From contig DATAXP010000147.1 of assembly GCA_036272935.1 (NCBI GenBank), forward strand, positions 1 through 44,187: a stretch of DNA of 44,187 nucleotides. The letters are read 5' to 3'. Position numbers and translations under genes: made by a program. This document shows, one piece after another, positions 24,164 through 32,826 of this stretch. The notes beneath the pieces were generated by a model. It was not told the origin of the DNA. It saw only the letters and a program-made list of their open reading frames with translations, and made no database searches. Within the stretch, counting starts at the first letter, position 1. Every line of letters begins with the position of its first letter. This DNA is from DATAXP01 sp036272935 (GTDB taxonomy: Bacteria > Planctomycetota > Planctomycetia > Pirellulales > PNKZ01).

Positions 24164-25827
24164 GCGCGCATTCCACTCATCTCGGCCAACTTATACGTCG
24201 CAGCGCGATTGAACGGCGAGAGCGCTTCGGCGACCTTGGCCGAGGCAACCTGCTGCGCCGCGCCTTGGAAATGATTGAACATGGTTTCCGACAGGTGCGA
24301 TTGCGATTGGACGACGGCAGCGATTCGATGCCGCGAGAGTCACTGCTCACTTGGGCACGCCGTTATCTGCCGGCCCATTTCCGTCTGCCGCCGTCGGCTA
24401 TGCACCAGTTCCTCGAATCGCAGCTCGATCAGATGACGTTCCATCGCGGCGTCAAATTGAACGTCGTCGGTCCCCGCGGCGGAGCCAAGTCGACGATCGG
24501 CACACTGGCCTGGCCGCTGCGATTGGCGATCGAGGGTCGCGAACCGTATCTATGGATCGTTTCCGACACGCGGCACCAGGCGTGCGCGCATCTCGACAAC
24601 ATCAAGGCAGAATTGCTCGAGAATCCGCGGCTGGCGCGCGACTACCCAGGATCGACGGGACGCGGTCCGGTTTGGCGCGCCAGTGCTATCACGCTCAACA
24701 ATCGCGTAGTGATCGAGGCGTTTGGCACCGGCCAGCGCATCCGGGGTCGCCGACGCCTGGCGCATCGTCCTACGGTCATCATCTGCGACGACCTGCAGAA
24801 CGATCAACATATCGAGTCGGCAGTGCAGCGCGAGCATTCGCAGCGTTGGTTTCACGGCACGCTGTTGAAGGCTGGGACCAAGCACACGAATGTGCTTAAC
24901 CTTGCCACCGCGCTGCATCGCGATGCGCTCGCGTTGGAAATGCACCGTACGCCAGGCTGGAACTCTCAACTCTTTCGGGCGATCGAACGCTGGCCCGATG
25001 CAGGCGATCTTTGGGAACAGTGGGAAGCGATCTACACCGACGTCGACGATCCCACAAGCCGCACACGGGCTCGCGAGTTCTACGAGTCTCGACATGCCGA
25101 GATGGACCACGGGGCTGCGGTGTTGTGGCCGGACGAGGAAGACTTGTACACGCTAATGTGCATGCGGGTCGAAGGAGGCCGGACGGCATTCGAACGCGAG
25201 AAGCAAAGCTCGCCGGTCGATCCGGCATCGTGCGAATGGCCCGAATCGTATTTTGATCACGGTATTTGGTTCGACGACTGGCCCGCAAAGTTGCGCATCC
25301 GCACGATGGCGCTCGATCCCAGCAAGGGGAACGACTCGGGACGCGGCGATTACTCAGCCTATGTCATGCTCGGCATCGATGCTCGCGGTTTGATTTATGT
25401 CGATGCCGATCTGGCACGCCGTCCAACGCCGCAGATGGTTGCCGATGGCGTGGCGCTGTGTCGGAGCTTTCGACCAGATGCGTTCGCGATCGAGGCGAAT
25501 CAATTCCAGGATTTGCTCGCGCCATTGTTCGCCGAAGAGTTTCGACGACAAAGGTTGCTCGACGCCCAACCGTGGACACTCAACAACCACGTGAGCAAGC
25601 AAGTGCGCATTCGGCGGCTGGGACCATACCTGGCCGTACGACGGCTGTGCTTCAAGACGCGCTCGGCCGGAGCCCGGCTGCTGGTCGAGCAACTCAAAGA
25701 TTTCCCGGCCGGCCATCACGATGACGGGCCCGACGCCTTGGAAATGGCGGTTCGCCTGGCGGCGGAAATGCTCGCGCCGACGGCGCATGGCGACGGTCTC
25801 GGTGATCGCTTGATGATTGGCGACTGA
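24160..25827 (+). CDS. Phage terminase large subunit
   Basis: DNA-packaging motor of 555 residues. The ATPase domain has Walker A VVGPRGGAKST (102-112), Walker B TVIICDD (205-211) and a coupling segment NLATAL (247-252). The RNase H-like nuclease domain starts at MALDPSKG (D386), with further acidic residues D397 (RGDYSA), E445 (AIEANQFQDLL) and GHHDDGPDALEMAV near 525. All expected catalytic acidic residues appear present, so the protein looks intact. AGAGGAAG precedes the ATG. It is the clearest marker that this locus came from a tailed phage. Confidence 0.95.
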   Translation: MSAHSTHLGQLIRRSAIERRERFGDLGRGNLLRRALEMIEHGFRQVRLRLDDGSDSMPRESLLTWARRYLPAHFRLPPSAMHQFLESQLDQMTFHRGVKLNVVGPRGGAKSTIGTLAWPLRLAIEGREPYLWIVSDTRHQACAHLDNIKAELLENPRLARDYPGSTGRGPVWRASAITLNNRVVIEAFGTGQRIRGRRRLAHRPTVIICDDLQNDQHIESAVQREHSQRWFHGTLLKAGTKHTNVLNLATALHRDALALEMHRTPGWNSQLFRAIERWPDAGDLWEQWEAIYTDVDDPTSRTRAREFYESRHAEMDHGAAVLWPDEEDLYTLMCMRVEGGRTAFEREKQSSPVDPASCEWPESYFDHGIWFDDWPAKLRIRTMALDPSKGNDSGRGDYSAYVMLGIDARGLIYVDADLARRPTPQMVADGVALCRSFRPDAFAIEANQFQDLLAPLFAEEFRRQRLLDAQPWTLNNHVSKQVRIRRLGPYLAVRRLCFKTRSAGARLLVEQLKDFPAGHHDDGPDALEMAVRLAAEMLAPTAHGDGLGDRLMIGD

Positions 25828-25857
25828 CACGACTTTTCTTCCTTGCGAGAGGACGCG

Positions 25858-27246
25858 ATGACGACAGCATCTGGTTCACGACTTGAACAGCTCGAGCGGC
25901 GACTGGCCGAAGCCTACGACGACCTTTGGAATTCGTTTGTCGATCCGCGCGAAGCGCTGTTCGATAGCGATGGCAGTTCGTGGCTGCCGATCAGCTCCTA
26001 TCTCGACCAGCGCAATTCCACCGGACCGGCGTTTACGACCGAGGCCGAACATCGCGAGATTCGCGCCCAATGCCGCGCCTTGGCCGTGTCGAACGAATAC
26101 GCCATCAACGGCCACGAAAACCGAATCAGCTACATCGTCGGTCGCGGACACGTCTACCGTGCCTCGCCCAAAAAGGGCTCGGTGGTCGATCCAGTGCTCG
26201 CCGGGCTCGTGCAGGGAGTGATCGACGAGTTCATCGTGGCGAACGAGTGGAAACGGCGGCAGCAAGAGCTGGTATTGCGCTGCGATCGCGACGGTGAAGC
26301 GTTTCTACGATTCTTCGTCGATGCCGATGGCTCGACAAGCGTGCGGTTCGTCGAGCCGGTGCAAGTGTCGACTCCGCCGGAGTTCTCAGCCAATCCGGCC
26401 GATTCGTTTGGCATTCGCGTCGATCCCGACGATGTGGAATCGGTGCAGGGCTATTTCATCGATGGCCAACTCATTGACGCTGCCGAGATTCAACATCGCA
26501 AGGCAAACGTTGACCTGAACGTGAAGCGCGGCCTGCCGCTGTTCTATCCGGTTCGCAAGAACTTGCGGCGTGCCGAGAAGCTGCTGCGCAACATGAGCGT
26601 GGTCTCGGAAATCCAGTCGGCCATCGCGCTGATTCGGCATCATCGCAACGGCGCGCGGACCGCGTTGCAACAGTTCATCTCACAGCAGGCCGATACGACG
26701 GTCTCATCGGCGACCAGCGGTCGTTCGACCCCCGTGAAGCGCTATGCGCCAGGCACCATCCTCGATGCTCATGCCGACGTCGATTACGAGTTTCCCGCCG
26801 CGGGGCTCGACGCCGGCAACTTCGTGCGCGTGCTGCAAGCCGAACTGCGGGCCATCGCCAGCCGACTCGTCATGCCGGAATTCATGCTCTCGTCCGACGC
26901 GTCGAACGGCAACTACGCCTCGACGATGATCGCCGAAACTCCGGCCGTGCGCATGTTTGAGCGCCTGCAGGCGCAGACGGTCGCCGAGGACCTCGCCGTG
27001 ATGTATCGCGTCGTGAGCAATGCTTGCCTCGCCGGTCGGCTGCGGAATGAAGCAGCGACGAACGTCACGATCCAGGCCGAGCCGCCGACTCTGGCGATGC
27101 GCAATCGTCTTGAGGAGGCCGAGGTATTCCGCATCCAATACCAGAGCGGCATCCTTTCGCCGCAGACGTGGAGCGCGCTGGCAGGCCTGGACTACGACCA
27201 GGAGCAATTGAACTTCGCCGAAGCGCGTGCGGCTGAGAATAAATAA
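25858..27246 (+). CDS. Phage portal protein
   Basis: Protein of 462 residues right after the terminase, as expected. Portal-like features are an N-terminal region with ENRISYIVGRGHVYR, then VIDEFIVANEWKRRQQELVLRCDRDGEAFLRFF, a long helical stem region, and APGTILDAHADVDYEFPAAGLDAGNF with SSDASNGNYASTMIAETPAV. The latter resembles the RYASARAALLE-type stretch of lambda/SPP1-type portals. It forms the dodecameric ring at the packaging vertex. The start at ATG 25858 follows GAGAGG; an in-frame TTG lies at 25843. Confidence 0.85.
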   Translation: MTTASGSRLEQLERRLAEAYDDLWNSFVDPREALFDSDGSSWLPISSYLDQRNSTGPAFTTEAEHREIRAQCRALAVSNEYAINGHENRISYIVGRGHVYRASPKKGSVVDPVLAGLVQGVIDEFIVANEWKRRQQELVLRCDRDGEAFLRFFVDADGSTSVRFVEPVQVSTPPEFSANPADSFGIRVDPDDVESVQGYFIDGQLIDAAEIQHRKANVDLNVKRGLPLFYPVRKNLRRAEKLLRNMSVVSEIQSAIALIRHHRNGARTALQQFISQQADTTVSSATSGRSTPVKRYAPGTILDAHADVDYEFPAAGLDAGNFVRVLQAELRAIASRLVMPEFMLSSDASNGNYASTMIAETPAVRMFERLQAQTVAEDLAVMYRVVSNACLAGRLRNEAATNVTIQAEPPTLAMRNRLEEAEVFRIQYQSGILSPQTWSALAGLDYDQEQLNFAEARAAENK

Positions 27247-27305
27247 TGTGTTGGCCTACAACTTCTCTGGAGAGATTGCCGAAACCTGCTAATCTTTCGC
27301 CCACG

Positions 27306-27488
27306 ATGATGAACGTCGCAGAAACATCAGCGAACCAGGCGAAGGCAGCACAAGCGGACCGCGCTTGGCACGAGCTGCTTTCCGAGGCGCTGCGCCGCGG
27401 CTTCTACGGCACGGCGAGCGTGGAGATTGCGGTGCAAGACGGAACGATTCAGAACATTCGTCGTCGATTGGAGCAGATGGAACGGTAG
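27306..27488 (+). CDS. Small YezD/DUF2292-like protein in the head module
   Basis: About 60 residues: HELLSEALRRGFYGTASVEIAVQDGTIQNIRRRLEQMER. The G-x-x-x-V-E/x-V-x-DG-x-I-x-x-I-x-R pattern resembles DUF2292/YezD-like short proteins. Two ATGs (27306, 27309) are possible and neither has a good ribosome site; the frame itself runs on from the portal stop. It lies between the portal gene and a terminator. Role unknown; a small head-assembly or regulatory protein is possible. Confidence 0.55.
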   Translation: MMNVAETSANQAKAAQADRAWHELLSEALRRGFYGTASVEIAVQDGTIQNIRRRLEQMER

Positions 27489-27571
27489 CGGCCTCGGCCG
27501 ACTTGCTCGGCCGCCGGCAGAACAACAACACACGGTATCGCGAAGAGCCCGCCGCCGCGGGCATCACAACG

Positions 27572-27615
27572 AGCCCACGAACGAGCCCTTGAGGCACGTT
27601 CCGTGGGCTTTTTTT
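27572..27615 (+). terminator. Rho-independent terminator within the head gene cluster
   Basis: AGCCCACGAACG (27572-27583) pairs with CGTTCCGTGGGCT (27597-27609) with one bulge and a 13-nt loop, and is followed by seven T's (27609-27615). It sits between the small YezD-like gene and the protease gene and would separate packaging/portal from capsid expression, or attenuate read-through. Confidence 0.85.
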
Positions 27616-27660
27616 ATGGCCACGACACAATCCTCTTCGAGGGCAAACGAGGTAAACACG

Positions 27661-28605
27661 ATGGACGAAAGCTTGCAGGAGTACATCGATTCGCGTGGCG
27701 TCACGATGCGAGTCGACCGTGAACTAGGTGTGTTGCGCGGCGTGAAGATCCTGGGATTTGAATCGCGCAACGGTCGCACGTATCTGCCGGAGGCGCTCGC
27801 CGGCGCGATGCCGCTGTACGAAGGGGCGAAGGTGAACGTCAACCATCCCAAAGGGAGCCCTTCCGCACCCCGCGACTATCAGGATCGCATCGGCGTTGTG
27901 CGGCACGTCGTGCTTCGCGAAAGGGAAGGCATGTTCGGCGATTTCTTCTTTAACCCCAAGCATCCGCTGGCCGGACAACTGGCCTGGGACGCCGAGCATG
28001 CACCGGAGAACGTCGGGTTTTCTCATAACGTGCAGGCGCGATTGGCGCGACGCGGCGAGCAAGTGGTCGTCGAAGCGATCACGCGTGTGCAAAGCGTCGA
28101 TCTGGTGGCTGATCCCGCCACGACTCGAGGATTGTTCGAATCGGCCCAGTCGGCGGTCGCCGACACGATCGCGAGCTTGACACTCGATCGGCTGAAATCG
28201 GATCGGCCCGACCTGGTGGAGGCGATCGCGGCTGAGAATGCGGCTGAGCTGGCCCAACTCCGTCGCCAAGTCGACCAGTTCGAGGCAACCGACTCGCTTC
28301 GGAAACGACGGGACTTGGCCAGCCGCCTCCTTGCCGAATACAACCTGCCGACAATCGAAAGCGCCGATTCAACCGGACGCGCGCTTGTGAGTCAGGCGTT
28401 CGTCGAATCGTTGTTGACCGCCCACGACGAGAACGACGTGCGCCAACTCATCGCGGATCGCGCTCGATTGATTCAGGAGGCGCGCCACTGGGCAGTTTCG
28501 TCCAAGACTTCCGCTACCAAGCCGCAGTCTCGCGATCAGCAGCTTGCCGAAGCGGTCGCCGCCGAAGTGCCTGATGCAGGCTCGTTCGTGCGGGCAATTA
28601 CCTGA
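27661..28605 (+). CDS. Probable head maturation protease with scaffold-like C-terminus
   Basis: Protein of 314 residues in the protease slot between portal and capsid genes. The N-terminal about 160 residues contain KVNVNHPKGSPSAPRDYQDR, GDFFFNPKHPLAG, ENVGFSHNVQARL and the closing VQSVDLVADPATTRGLF, a pattern shared with tailed-phage prohead proteases; the His, Ser and second His needed for such a site are available. From about residue 190 it is helical and charged (AAENAAELAQLRRQVDQFEATDSLRKRR), resembling a scaffold. ATG 27661 has GAGG upstream; ATG 27616 directly after the terminator T-run is an alternative start. Confidence 0.68.
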   Translation: MDESLQEYIDSRGVTMRVDRELGVLRGVKILGFESRNGRTYLPEALAGAMPLYEGAKVNVNHPKGSPSAPRDYQDRIGVVRHVVLREREGMFGDFFFNPKHPLAGQLAWDAEHAPENVGFSHNVQARLARRGEQVVVEAITRVQSVDLVADPATTRGLFESAQSAVADTIASLTLDRLKSDRPDLVEAIAAENAAELAQLRRQVDQFEATDSLRKRRDLASRLLAEYNLPTIESADSTGRALVSQAFVESLLTAHDENDVRQLIADRARLIQEARHWAVSSKTSATKPQSRDQQLAEAVAAEVPDAGSFVRAIT

Positions 28606-28669
28606 CCCGTGCATCGCGCCGCGTAACGTTTTTCGACTTCCTCAGGTGTTCCCATAAGGAGATTTGCAG

Positions 28670-29143
28670 ATGGCAGACACGATGCGTTGGCGCTACGGCG
28701 AGACGAACCCGGTGTTGTTACCGGTCGACTCGGATACGGTCATCGAGATTGGCGACCTGGTCTACCTCGACACGGACAACGCGAAACCGGCAGCCGCACT
28801 GGCCAACACCGGGACCGAAGCGGGAAACCAGGAAGCTTTTCACGACGCATTTGCCGGCGTGGCGATGCAGCGTTCGCGCGCCGGTGACACGAACCCGATG
28901 CGCGTGGCGACAACAGGCGTGTTCGAGTTCGATTGCGCCAGCGCCACGTTTGAAGTCGGTGCACTGGTCGGACCCGACCAACTCGCCGGTACGTCGGCGC
29001 TCACGTCGCAGCAGGTGGTCGCCGTGGCGACTGAGAACCTCGCGGTGGGGCGCTGCGCGAAGCGCGTGAACCCCGCCGACGTGCAGTTGCTGGTCGACAT
29101 CGTGAGCACCGTGCTCTACGGCGGTCCGCAAGCCAAGGCGTAG
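28670..29143 (+). CDS. Capsid decoration/stabilisation-like protein
   Basis: Protein of 157 residues immediately before the major capsid gene. WRYGETNPVLLPVDSDTVIEIGDLVYLD is followed by FAGVAMQRSRAGDTNPMRVATTGVFEFDCA, a beta-rich pattern of a short barrel as in DUF2190/head-decoration proteins (G-D-L-V then a later regenerating V-A-T-x-G-V-x-x-x). AAGGAG precedes ATG 28670. Identification rests on position and beta-pattern. Confidence 0.65.
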   Translation: MADTMRWRYGETNPVLLPVDSDTVIEIGDLVYLDTDNAKPAAALANTGTEAGNQEAFHDAFAGVAMQRSRAGDTNPMRVATTGVFEFDCASATFEVGALVGPDQLAGTSALTSQQVVAVATENLAVGRCAKRVNPADVQLLVDIVSTVLYGGPQAKA

Positions 29144-29195
29144 TCTGTCGCCAGTCAAGTATTCGCTCAATCCATCCTTTGATCGGAGATGCTCC

Positions 29196-30359
29196 GTGAG
29201 TTGCATTAAGTATCGCGAGTTGAAACGACGTTACGAACTCGATGGCCCCCAGAAGACGACAGCCCATTTGTCCGAAGCGTTGCGGCAACGCCAACTGCGG
29301 CCGCATGATTTCAGCATCCGCGACCTTGCCGAGGCGCTGATCCCCGATGGTCATCATTGGGTGCGGATGCTCGATCCGCGTTCCGCATCGGGCGTAAGCA
29401 TTCTGGAAGCCGGTGACGGCGTCGACGTCACCGCGTTCCTCAACATCACCGGGCAGGTGATCTACTCGGCGATCATGGACGCCTATACCCAAGAGGCGTT
29501 CATCGTCTCCAAGCTGGTCTCGACGGTCCCGACGCGATTGGACGGCGAGAATATTCCGGGGATTGGCAATATCGGCGACCAGTCCGAAGAAGTTGCGCCC
29601 GGGATGCCGTATCCGAATGTCGGATTCGGCGAGGACTACATCGAGACGCCGTCGACCACCAAGCGCGGTTTGATCGTTCCGGTGACCAAAGAAGCGATCT
29701 TCTTCGATCGCACCAACCTGGTGTTGAGTCGCGCGGCGGAAGTCGGCGAAGTGCTGGGGCTCAACAAGGAAAAGCGCCTGCTGGACCTGGTGATCGGCCA
29801 GACGAATAACTACAAGTGGCTCGGGACCAACTACGACACGTACCAGACCGCGTCGCCGTGGGTTAACGTGCTCACCGGCAACGCACTGGCCGACTGGACG
29901 AACGTCGACGCCGCCGACCAGTTGTTCGCCGACATTCTCGATCCCAACACCGGTGAGCCGGTGCTGGTCTCGGCCAGCACGGTGCTGGTGGCGCCCGCCT
30001 ACCGTCTGGCGGCGCAGCGCATCTTCTATTCGTCGGAAGTCTGGTCGGACAGCAACGGCGGTGCGACCACGACCGTCGCGGCGAACCCGCTGAGCAAGTA
30101 CACGGTCAGCGACAGCCGGCTGATGTACCGCCGGATTCTCAACGCCGGCATCTCCGAGGCCGACGCAAAGAAGTGGTGGTTCCTCGGCGATTTCAGCAAG
30201 GCATTCGCCTACATGGAGAACTGGCCGATTACGGTCGCTCAGTCGCCGCTGAACAGCGAGGCCGAATTCAACAACGACATCGTCGTTCGCTTCAAAGCCA
30301 GTGAGCGCGGCGCCGCAGCGGTCATCAACCCGCGGTTCGTCGTCAAGTGCACCGGGTGA
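29196..30359 (+). CDS. Major capsid protein (HK97-like)
   Basis: Protein of 387 residues. After a charged N-terminal segment, the body has ITGQVIYSAIMDAYTQEAFI, an E-loop-like part with PGIGNIGDQSEEVAPGMPYP, then TKRGLIVPVTKEAIFFDRTN, a long helix (AAEVGEVLGLNKEKRLLDLVIG) and the typical late region ILDPNTGEPVLVSASTVLVAP, with YMENWPITVAQSP and IVVRFKASERGAAAVINPRFV at the end. This layout is that of HK97-fold shells of planctomycete-type phages. Start is GTG 29196 preceded by GGAG. It is followed by a perfect hairpin. Confidence 0.88.
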   Translation: MSCIKYRELKRRYELDGPQKTTAHLSEALRQRQLRPHDFSIRDLAEALIPDGHHWVRMLDPRSASGVSILEAGDGVDVTAFLNITGQVIYSAIMDAYTQEAFIVSKLVSTVPTRLDGENIPGIGNIGDQSEEVAPGMPYPNVGFGEDYIETPSTTKRGLIVPVTKEAIFFDRTNLVLSRAAEVGEVLGLNKEKRLLDLVIGQTNNYKWLGTNYDTYQTASPWVNVLTGNALADWTNVDAADQLFADILDPNTGEPVLVSASTVLVAPAYRLAAQRIFYSSEVWSDSNGGATTTVAANPLSKYTVSDSRLMYRRILNAGISEADAKKWWFLGDFSKAFAYMENWPITVAQSPLNSEAEFNNDIVVRFKASERGAAAVINPRFVVKCTG

Positions 30360-30391
30360 TCAGATTGTGTGAGCCAATATGTGCGAACGAA

Positions 30392-30421
30392 TCCCGAGGG
30401 CCGGTCCGACGGCCCTCGGGA
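30392..30421 (+). terminator. Perfect 12-bp hairpin after the major capsid gene
   Basis: TCCCGAGGGCCG (30392-30403) and CGGCCCTCGGGA (30410-30421) form a perfect stem with a 6-nt loop. No T-run follows, so it may protect the capsid mRNA 3' end or cause partial termination, lowering expression of the connector and tail genes. Confidence 0.7.
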
Positions 30422-30450
30422 ACCGCGCACTAATTCGGAGCGATAGTGCC

Positions 30451-30672
30451 ATGTCGAACTTGTTACAGAATTTGATCACAGCTCGCGACAACATTGCCGC
30501 CAACTTGGCTGCGATCACGGCGAATCCCAAGCCGTCCTATTCGATCGACGGTCAACGGGTTTCTTGGCAAGCGCTATGCGACAGTTATTCACGGCAGCTT
30601 GTCGCTTTGAACGCGCAGATCGCGGCGGCCGATCCTTTCGAAATCACGTCCCTGGGTACGACGTCGCCATGA
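30451..30672 (+). CDS. Small phage head/connector-region protein
   Basis: Protein of 73 residues: a helix (NLLQNLITARDNIAANLAAI), then PSYSIDGQRVSWQALCDSY, and LVALNAQIAAADPFEITSLG. Such short proteins with the S-I-D-G-x-x-V-S-W segment follow capsid genes in related phage loci. ATG 30451 has GGAG 11 nt upstream; longer frames cover the hairpin. It overlaps the next gene by 4 nt. Role unknown. Confidence 0.65.
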   Translation: MSNLLQNLITARDNIAANLAAITANPKPSYSIDGQRVSWQALCDSYSRQLVALNAQIAAADPFEITSLGTTSP

Positions 30673-31001
30673 CCGACTTCGATAACACCATCGCTGACGA
30701 CCTGACGACGTTCGACGGTGCGGAAACGGTCACGCTGACGACGGCCGCCGGGGTGGCGATCACCGTTCCCGGCGTCATTGCGCAAGAGCGGTCACCGGGG
30801 CCGGTGCAGTTGATCTCCAACGTGTTGACCTCCGAAATCAACACTCGCGACTTCCACATGATGAAACGCGTTTTGGGTGATGTCGAACCGGCCTCGGGAG
30901 ACACGATTGTCGATTCTCTTGGCCATCGCTGGCGCGTGCAAACGAGTCGACTGGCAACGATGTCGACTCGCTATCAACTCCAATGCACGCGCGAGGTTTA
31001 G
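30669..31001 (+). CDS. Putative head-tail connector protein
   Basis: Protein of 110 residues with short beta strands: ETVTLTTAAGVAITVPGVIAQ, TRDFHMMKRVLGDVEPASGDTI and GHRWRVQTSRLATMSTRYQL. The G-D-x-I-x-D...W-x-V pattern resembles head completion/stopper proteins of siphophages. The gene is coupled to the small upstream gene (ATGA 30669-30672). Function is inferred from size and position. Confidence 0.55.
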   Translation: MTDFDNTIADDLTTFDGAETVTLTTAAGVAITVPGVIAQERSPGPVQLISNVLTSEINTRDFHMMKRVLGDVEPASGDTIVDSLGHRWRVQTSRLATMSTRYQLQCTREV

Positions 31002-31069
31002 TCTCGGCGCGTCGTCAGCCCGCCGCCGGCCAGTTTCTTAAAACTTCCCTTGCTCGCAACGAAATATCG

Positions 31070-32266
31070 ATGCCTAACACGACGCAGCTTTTTGCTTTCG
31101 ATCAGGACGTGACCGGAGGCTTGCTGACCCTGCAGGTCGGCGGCGCACAACAATCGCTCGATCCCACTGCCGGCGACCCGAGCGCAAGCCAGGCGGCGCT
31201 CGACGCCTTGTTCGGCGCTGGCAACGCAGCGGCATCAGGCACCTGGTCCGGCGGTGACGGGAACGGCGTCGTATTAGAACTGAAGGGCGACTACACCGGC
31301 AGCAACGTTCCGCTGGTCGCGTACACCTCGACGCTTGCCAACGGAGGCGTGACACCGGCCCAGGCGGTGCTGAATGTGATTGCCCAAACGGGAGATGGCG
31401 ACGGTCCTGCGTCGATCGAATGGTCGATCCGCGATTCGAACGGCAACATTCTCTGGCAGGGGGGGGACGGCGACGTTCCCACCATCACCGGTTGGACCGC
31501 CTCGTCCAGCTTGCCCGACGACGCGTGGTTCTGCTGGCAGCTCGTGTCCAATGAGGACAGCATTGACGGCCCCGATGGTCCTTTGCAAGTGCAGCTCGAC
31601 AACGACATCAACGACACCGGCGCAAGTGTTCAGGGCGACTTTACGCCGGGAGCCACTTCCGTCGTGGGCGTCACGCAGTCGATCGCGCAGCCAGGCGGCA
31701 CCGTGGCGGTGCCTCGCGCGACGGCAGTTGCTCCGTCCTTCGTCGAGCGACCAACGACTGGCGCGGCGACATACGCCGTCGATCTCTATCTATCGAATCT
31801 GGCCGGCGCGCCGTTCGATGCCGACGCCCTGCCGCTGCTCATTGCCAAGGACCAAGCCGACGGCGATCTTGGTTCTGCACTTTCGGCGGTGACCCATACT
31901 GCCCAGGGACATTACCAAGCGACCTTTTCGCAATCGGCCGCTGACACCTCGACGCGGCAGGTTCGCTTCGCATGGTCCGCGACGGTTACCGGAATTTGGC
32001 TCACTGCCGCCGCGGCCTCCGTCGTCGCCGACAAAACCGGATACCAGCTCTCGGCCGATGGCCTTGATGCCATTGCGATCACCGCGCCGCCGGGCGTCGC
32101 GACGACGTTCCGCGAGATGGTTGTCCAAACCTGGCGTCGATTCTTCGCTCGCGCTACGAAGACAAGCATCGCTTTGACGACCTACGCCGACGACGGCGCC
32201 ACCGTCGTCACAGCACAATCGCTGTCCGACGATGGAACCACGCAGGTTCAAGGACCCGCGGCATGA
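31070..32266 (+). CDS. Phage structural protein with Ig/beta-sandwich-like regions
   Basis: Protein of 398 residues starting MPNTTQLFAFDQDVTGG, rich in Thr/Gly/Asp/Ala with alternating beta-strand patterns and no hydrophobic export signal. A segment near residues 130-190 (ASIEWSIRDSNGNILWQGGD) looks like an extracellular-type beta-sandwich. The C-terminal about 50 residues form a separate part (MVVQTWRRFFARATKTSIALTTY). It sits between connector and tail-completion genes and so may be an accessory fibre or collar protein. It overlaps the next gene by 4 nt. Confidence 0.58.
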   Translation: MPNTTQLFAFDQDVTGGLLTLQVGGAQQSLDPTAGDPSASQAALDALFGAGNAAASGTWSGGDGNGVVLELKGDYTGSNVPLVAYTSTLANGGVTPAQAVLNVIAQTGDGDGPASIEWSIRDSNGNILWQGGDGDVPTITGWTASSSLPDDAWFCWQLVSNEDSIDGPDGPLQVQLDNDINDTGASVQGDFTPGATSVVGVTQSIAQPGGTVAVPRATAVAPSFVERPTTGAATYAVDLYLSNLAGAPFDADALPLLIAKDQADGDLGSALSAVTHTAQGHYQATFSQSAADTSTRQVRFAWSATVTGIWLTAAAASVVADKTGYQLSADGLDAIAITAPPGVATTFREMVVQTWRRFFARATKTSIALTTYADDGATVVTAQSLSDDGTTQVQGPAA

Positions 32267-32784
32267 GCTTGTGCAACCTCACCAACACGTGGCCGCCATT
32301 TCGCGCCACAACCTGGCTTCCCAGTGTTCATGAGCGCTGCTTGTTGGCGGTCCGACGGCAAATTCGCTCGCTTGAGTTGCCCGGGCTGAACCCAGCAAGC
32401 GTGGTGATTCAACGGCTGCAATGGTCGCGCGACTTCACGCGCCAGCCGCCGGTGTACGCGCTGCCGGGCGTCATCATCTCCACGTGGGGCAGCGAGTCGA
32501 TGGACTCCGAACAAGGAACGAACCTGACAGACCAGGTCGAATATCCGGTTTGCGTGAGCATCGTTGCCGGCGACGAACCGTACTTCAGCGGCATCGACAT
32601 CTTTCTTTGGTGGCGCGAGCAACTCGCCCGATCGTTCCGCAATCAGCCGCTCGCGGGTATCCCCGAAATCACGAATTGCGTGGTCGCGCCGGGCGCGATC
32701 GTTGTGCCTGAAGCGTTGCTTCGCGGCGTTTATCACTCGTCGTTGGTGCTGCAGTTTACGAGTCTCGAAAGCCGATCGACGTAA
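32263..32784 (+). CDS. Putative tail completion/terminator protein
   Basis: Protein of 173 residues. It contains SVVIQRLQWSRDF, a Pro/Val strand and VEYPVCVSIVAGDEPYFSG, then FLWWREQLARSFRNQPLAG and YHSSLVLQFTSLES. The mix of RNQPLAG-type loop with a terminal strand pattern fits the minor tail/terminator proteins that precede the tail tube gene. It is coupled to the preceding gene and 42 nt before the tail tube gene. Confidence 0.6.
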   Translation: MSLCNLTNTWPPFRATTWLPSVHERCLLAVRRQIRSLELPGLNPASVVIQRLQWSRDFTRQPPVYALPGVIISTWGSESMDSEQGTNLTDQVEYPVCVSIVAGDEPYFSGIDIFLWWREQLARSFRNQPLAGIPEITNCVVAPGAIVVPEALLRGVYHSSLVLQFTSLESRST

Positions 32785-32826
32785 TCCGCCGCCGTCACGA
32801 AATAGGCACACTGCCAGAAGTTATTC

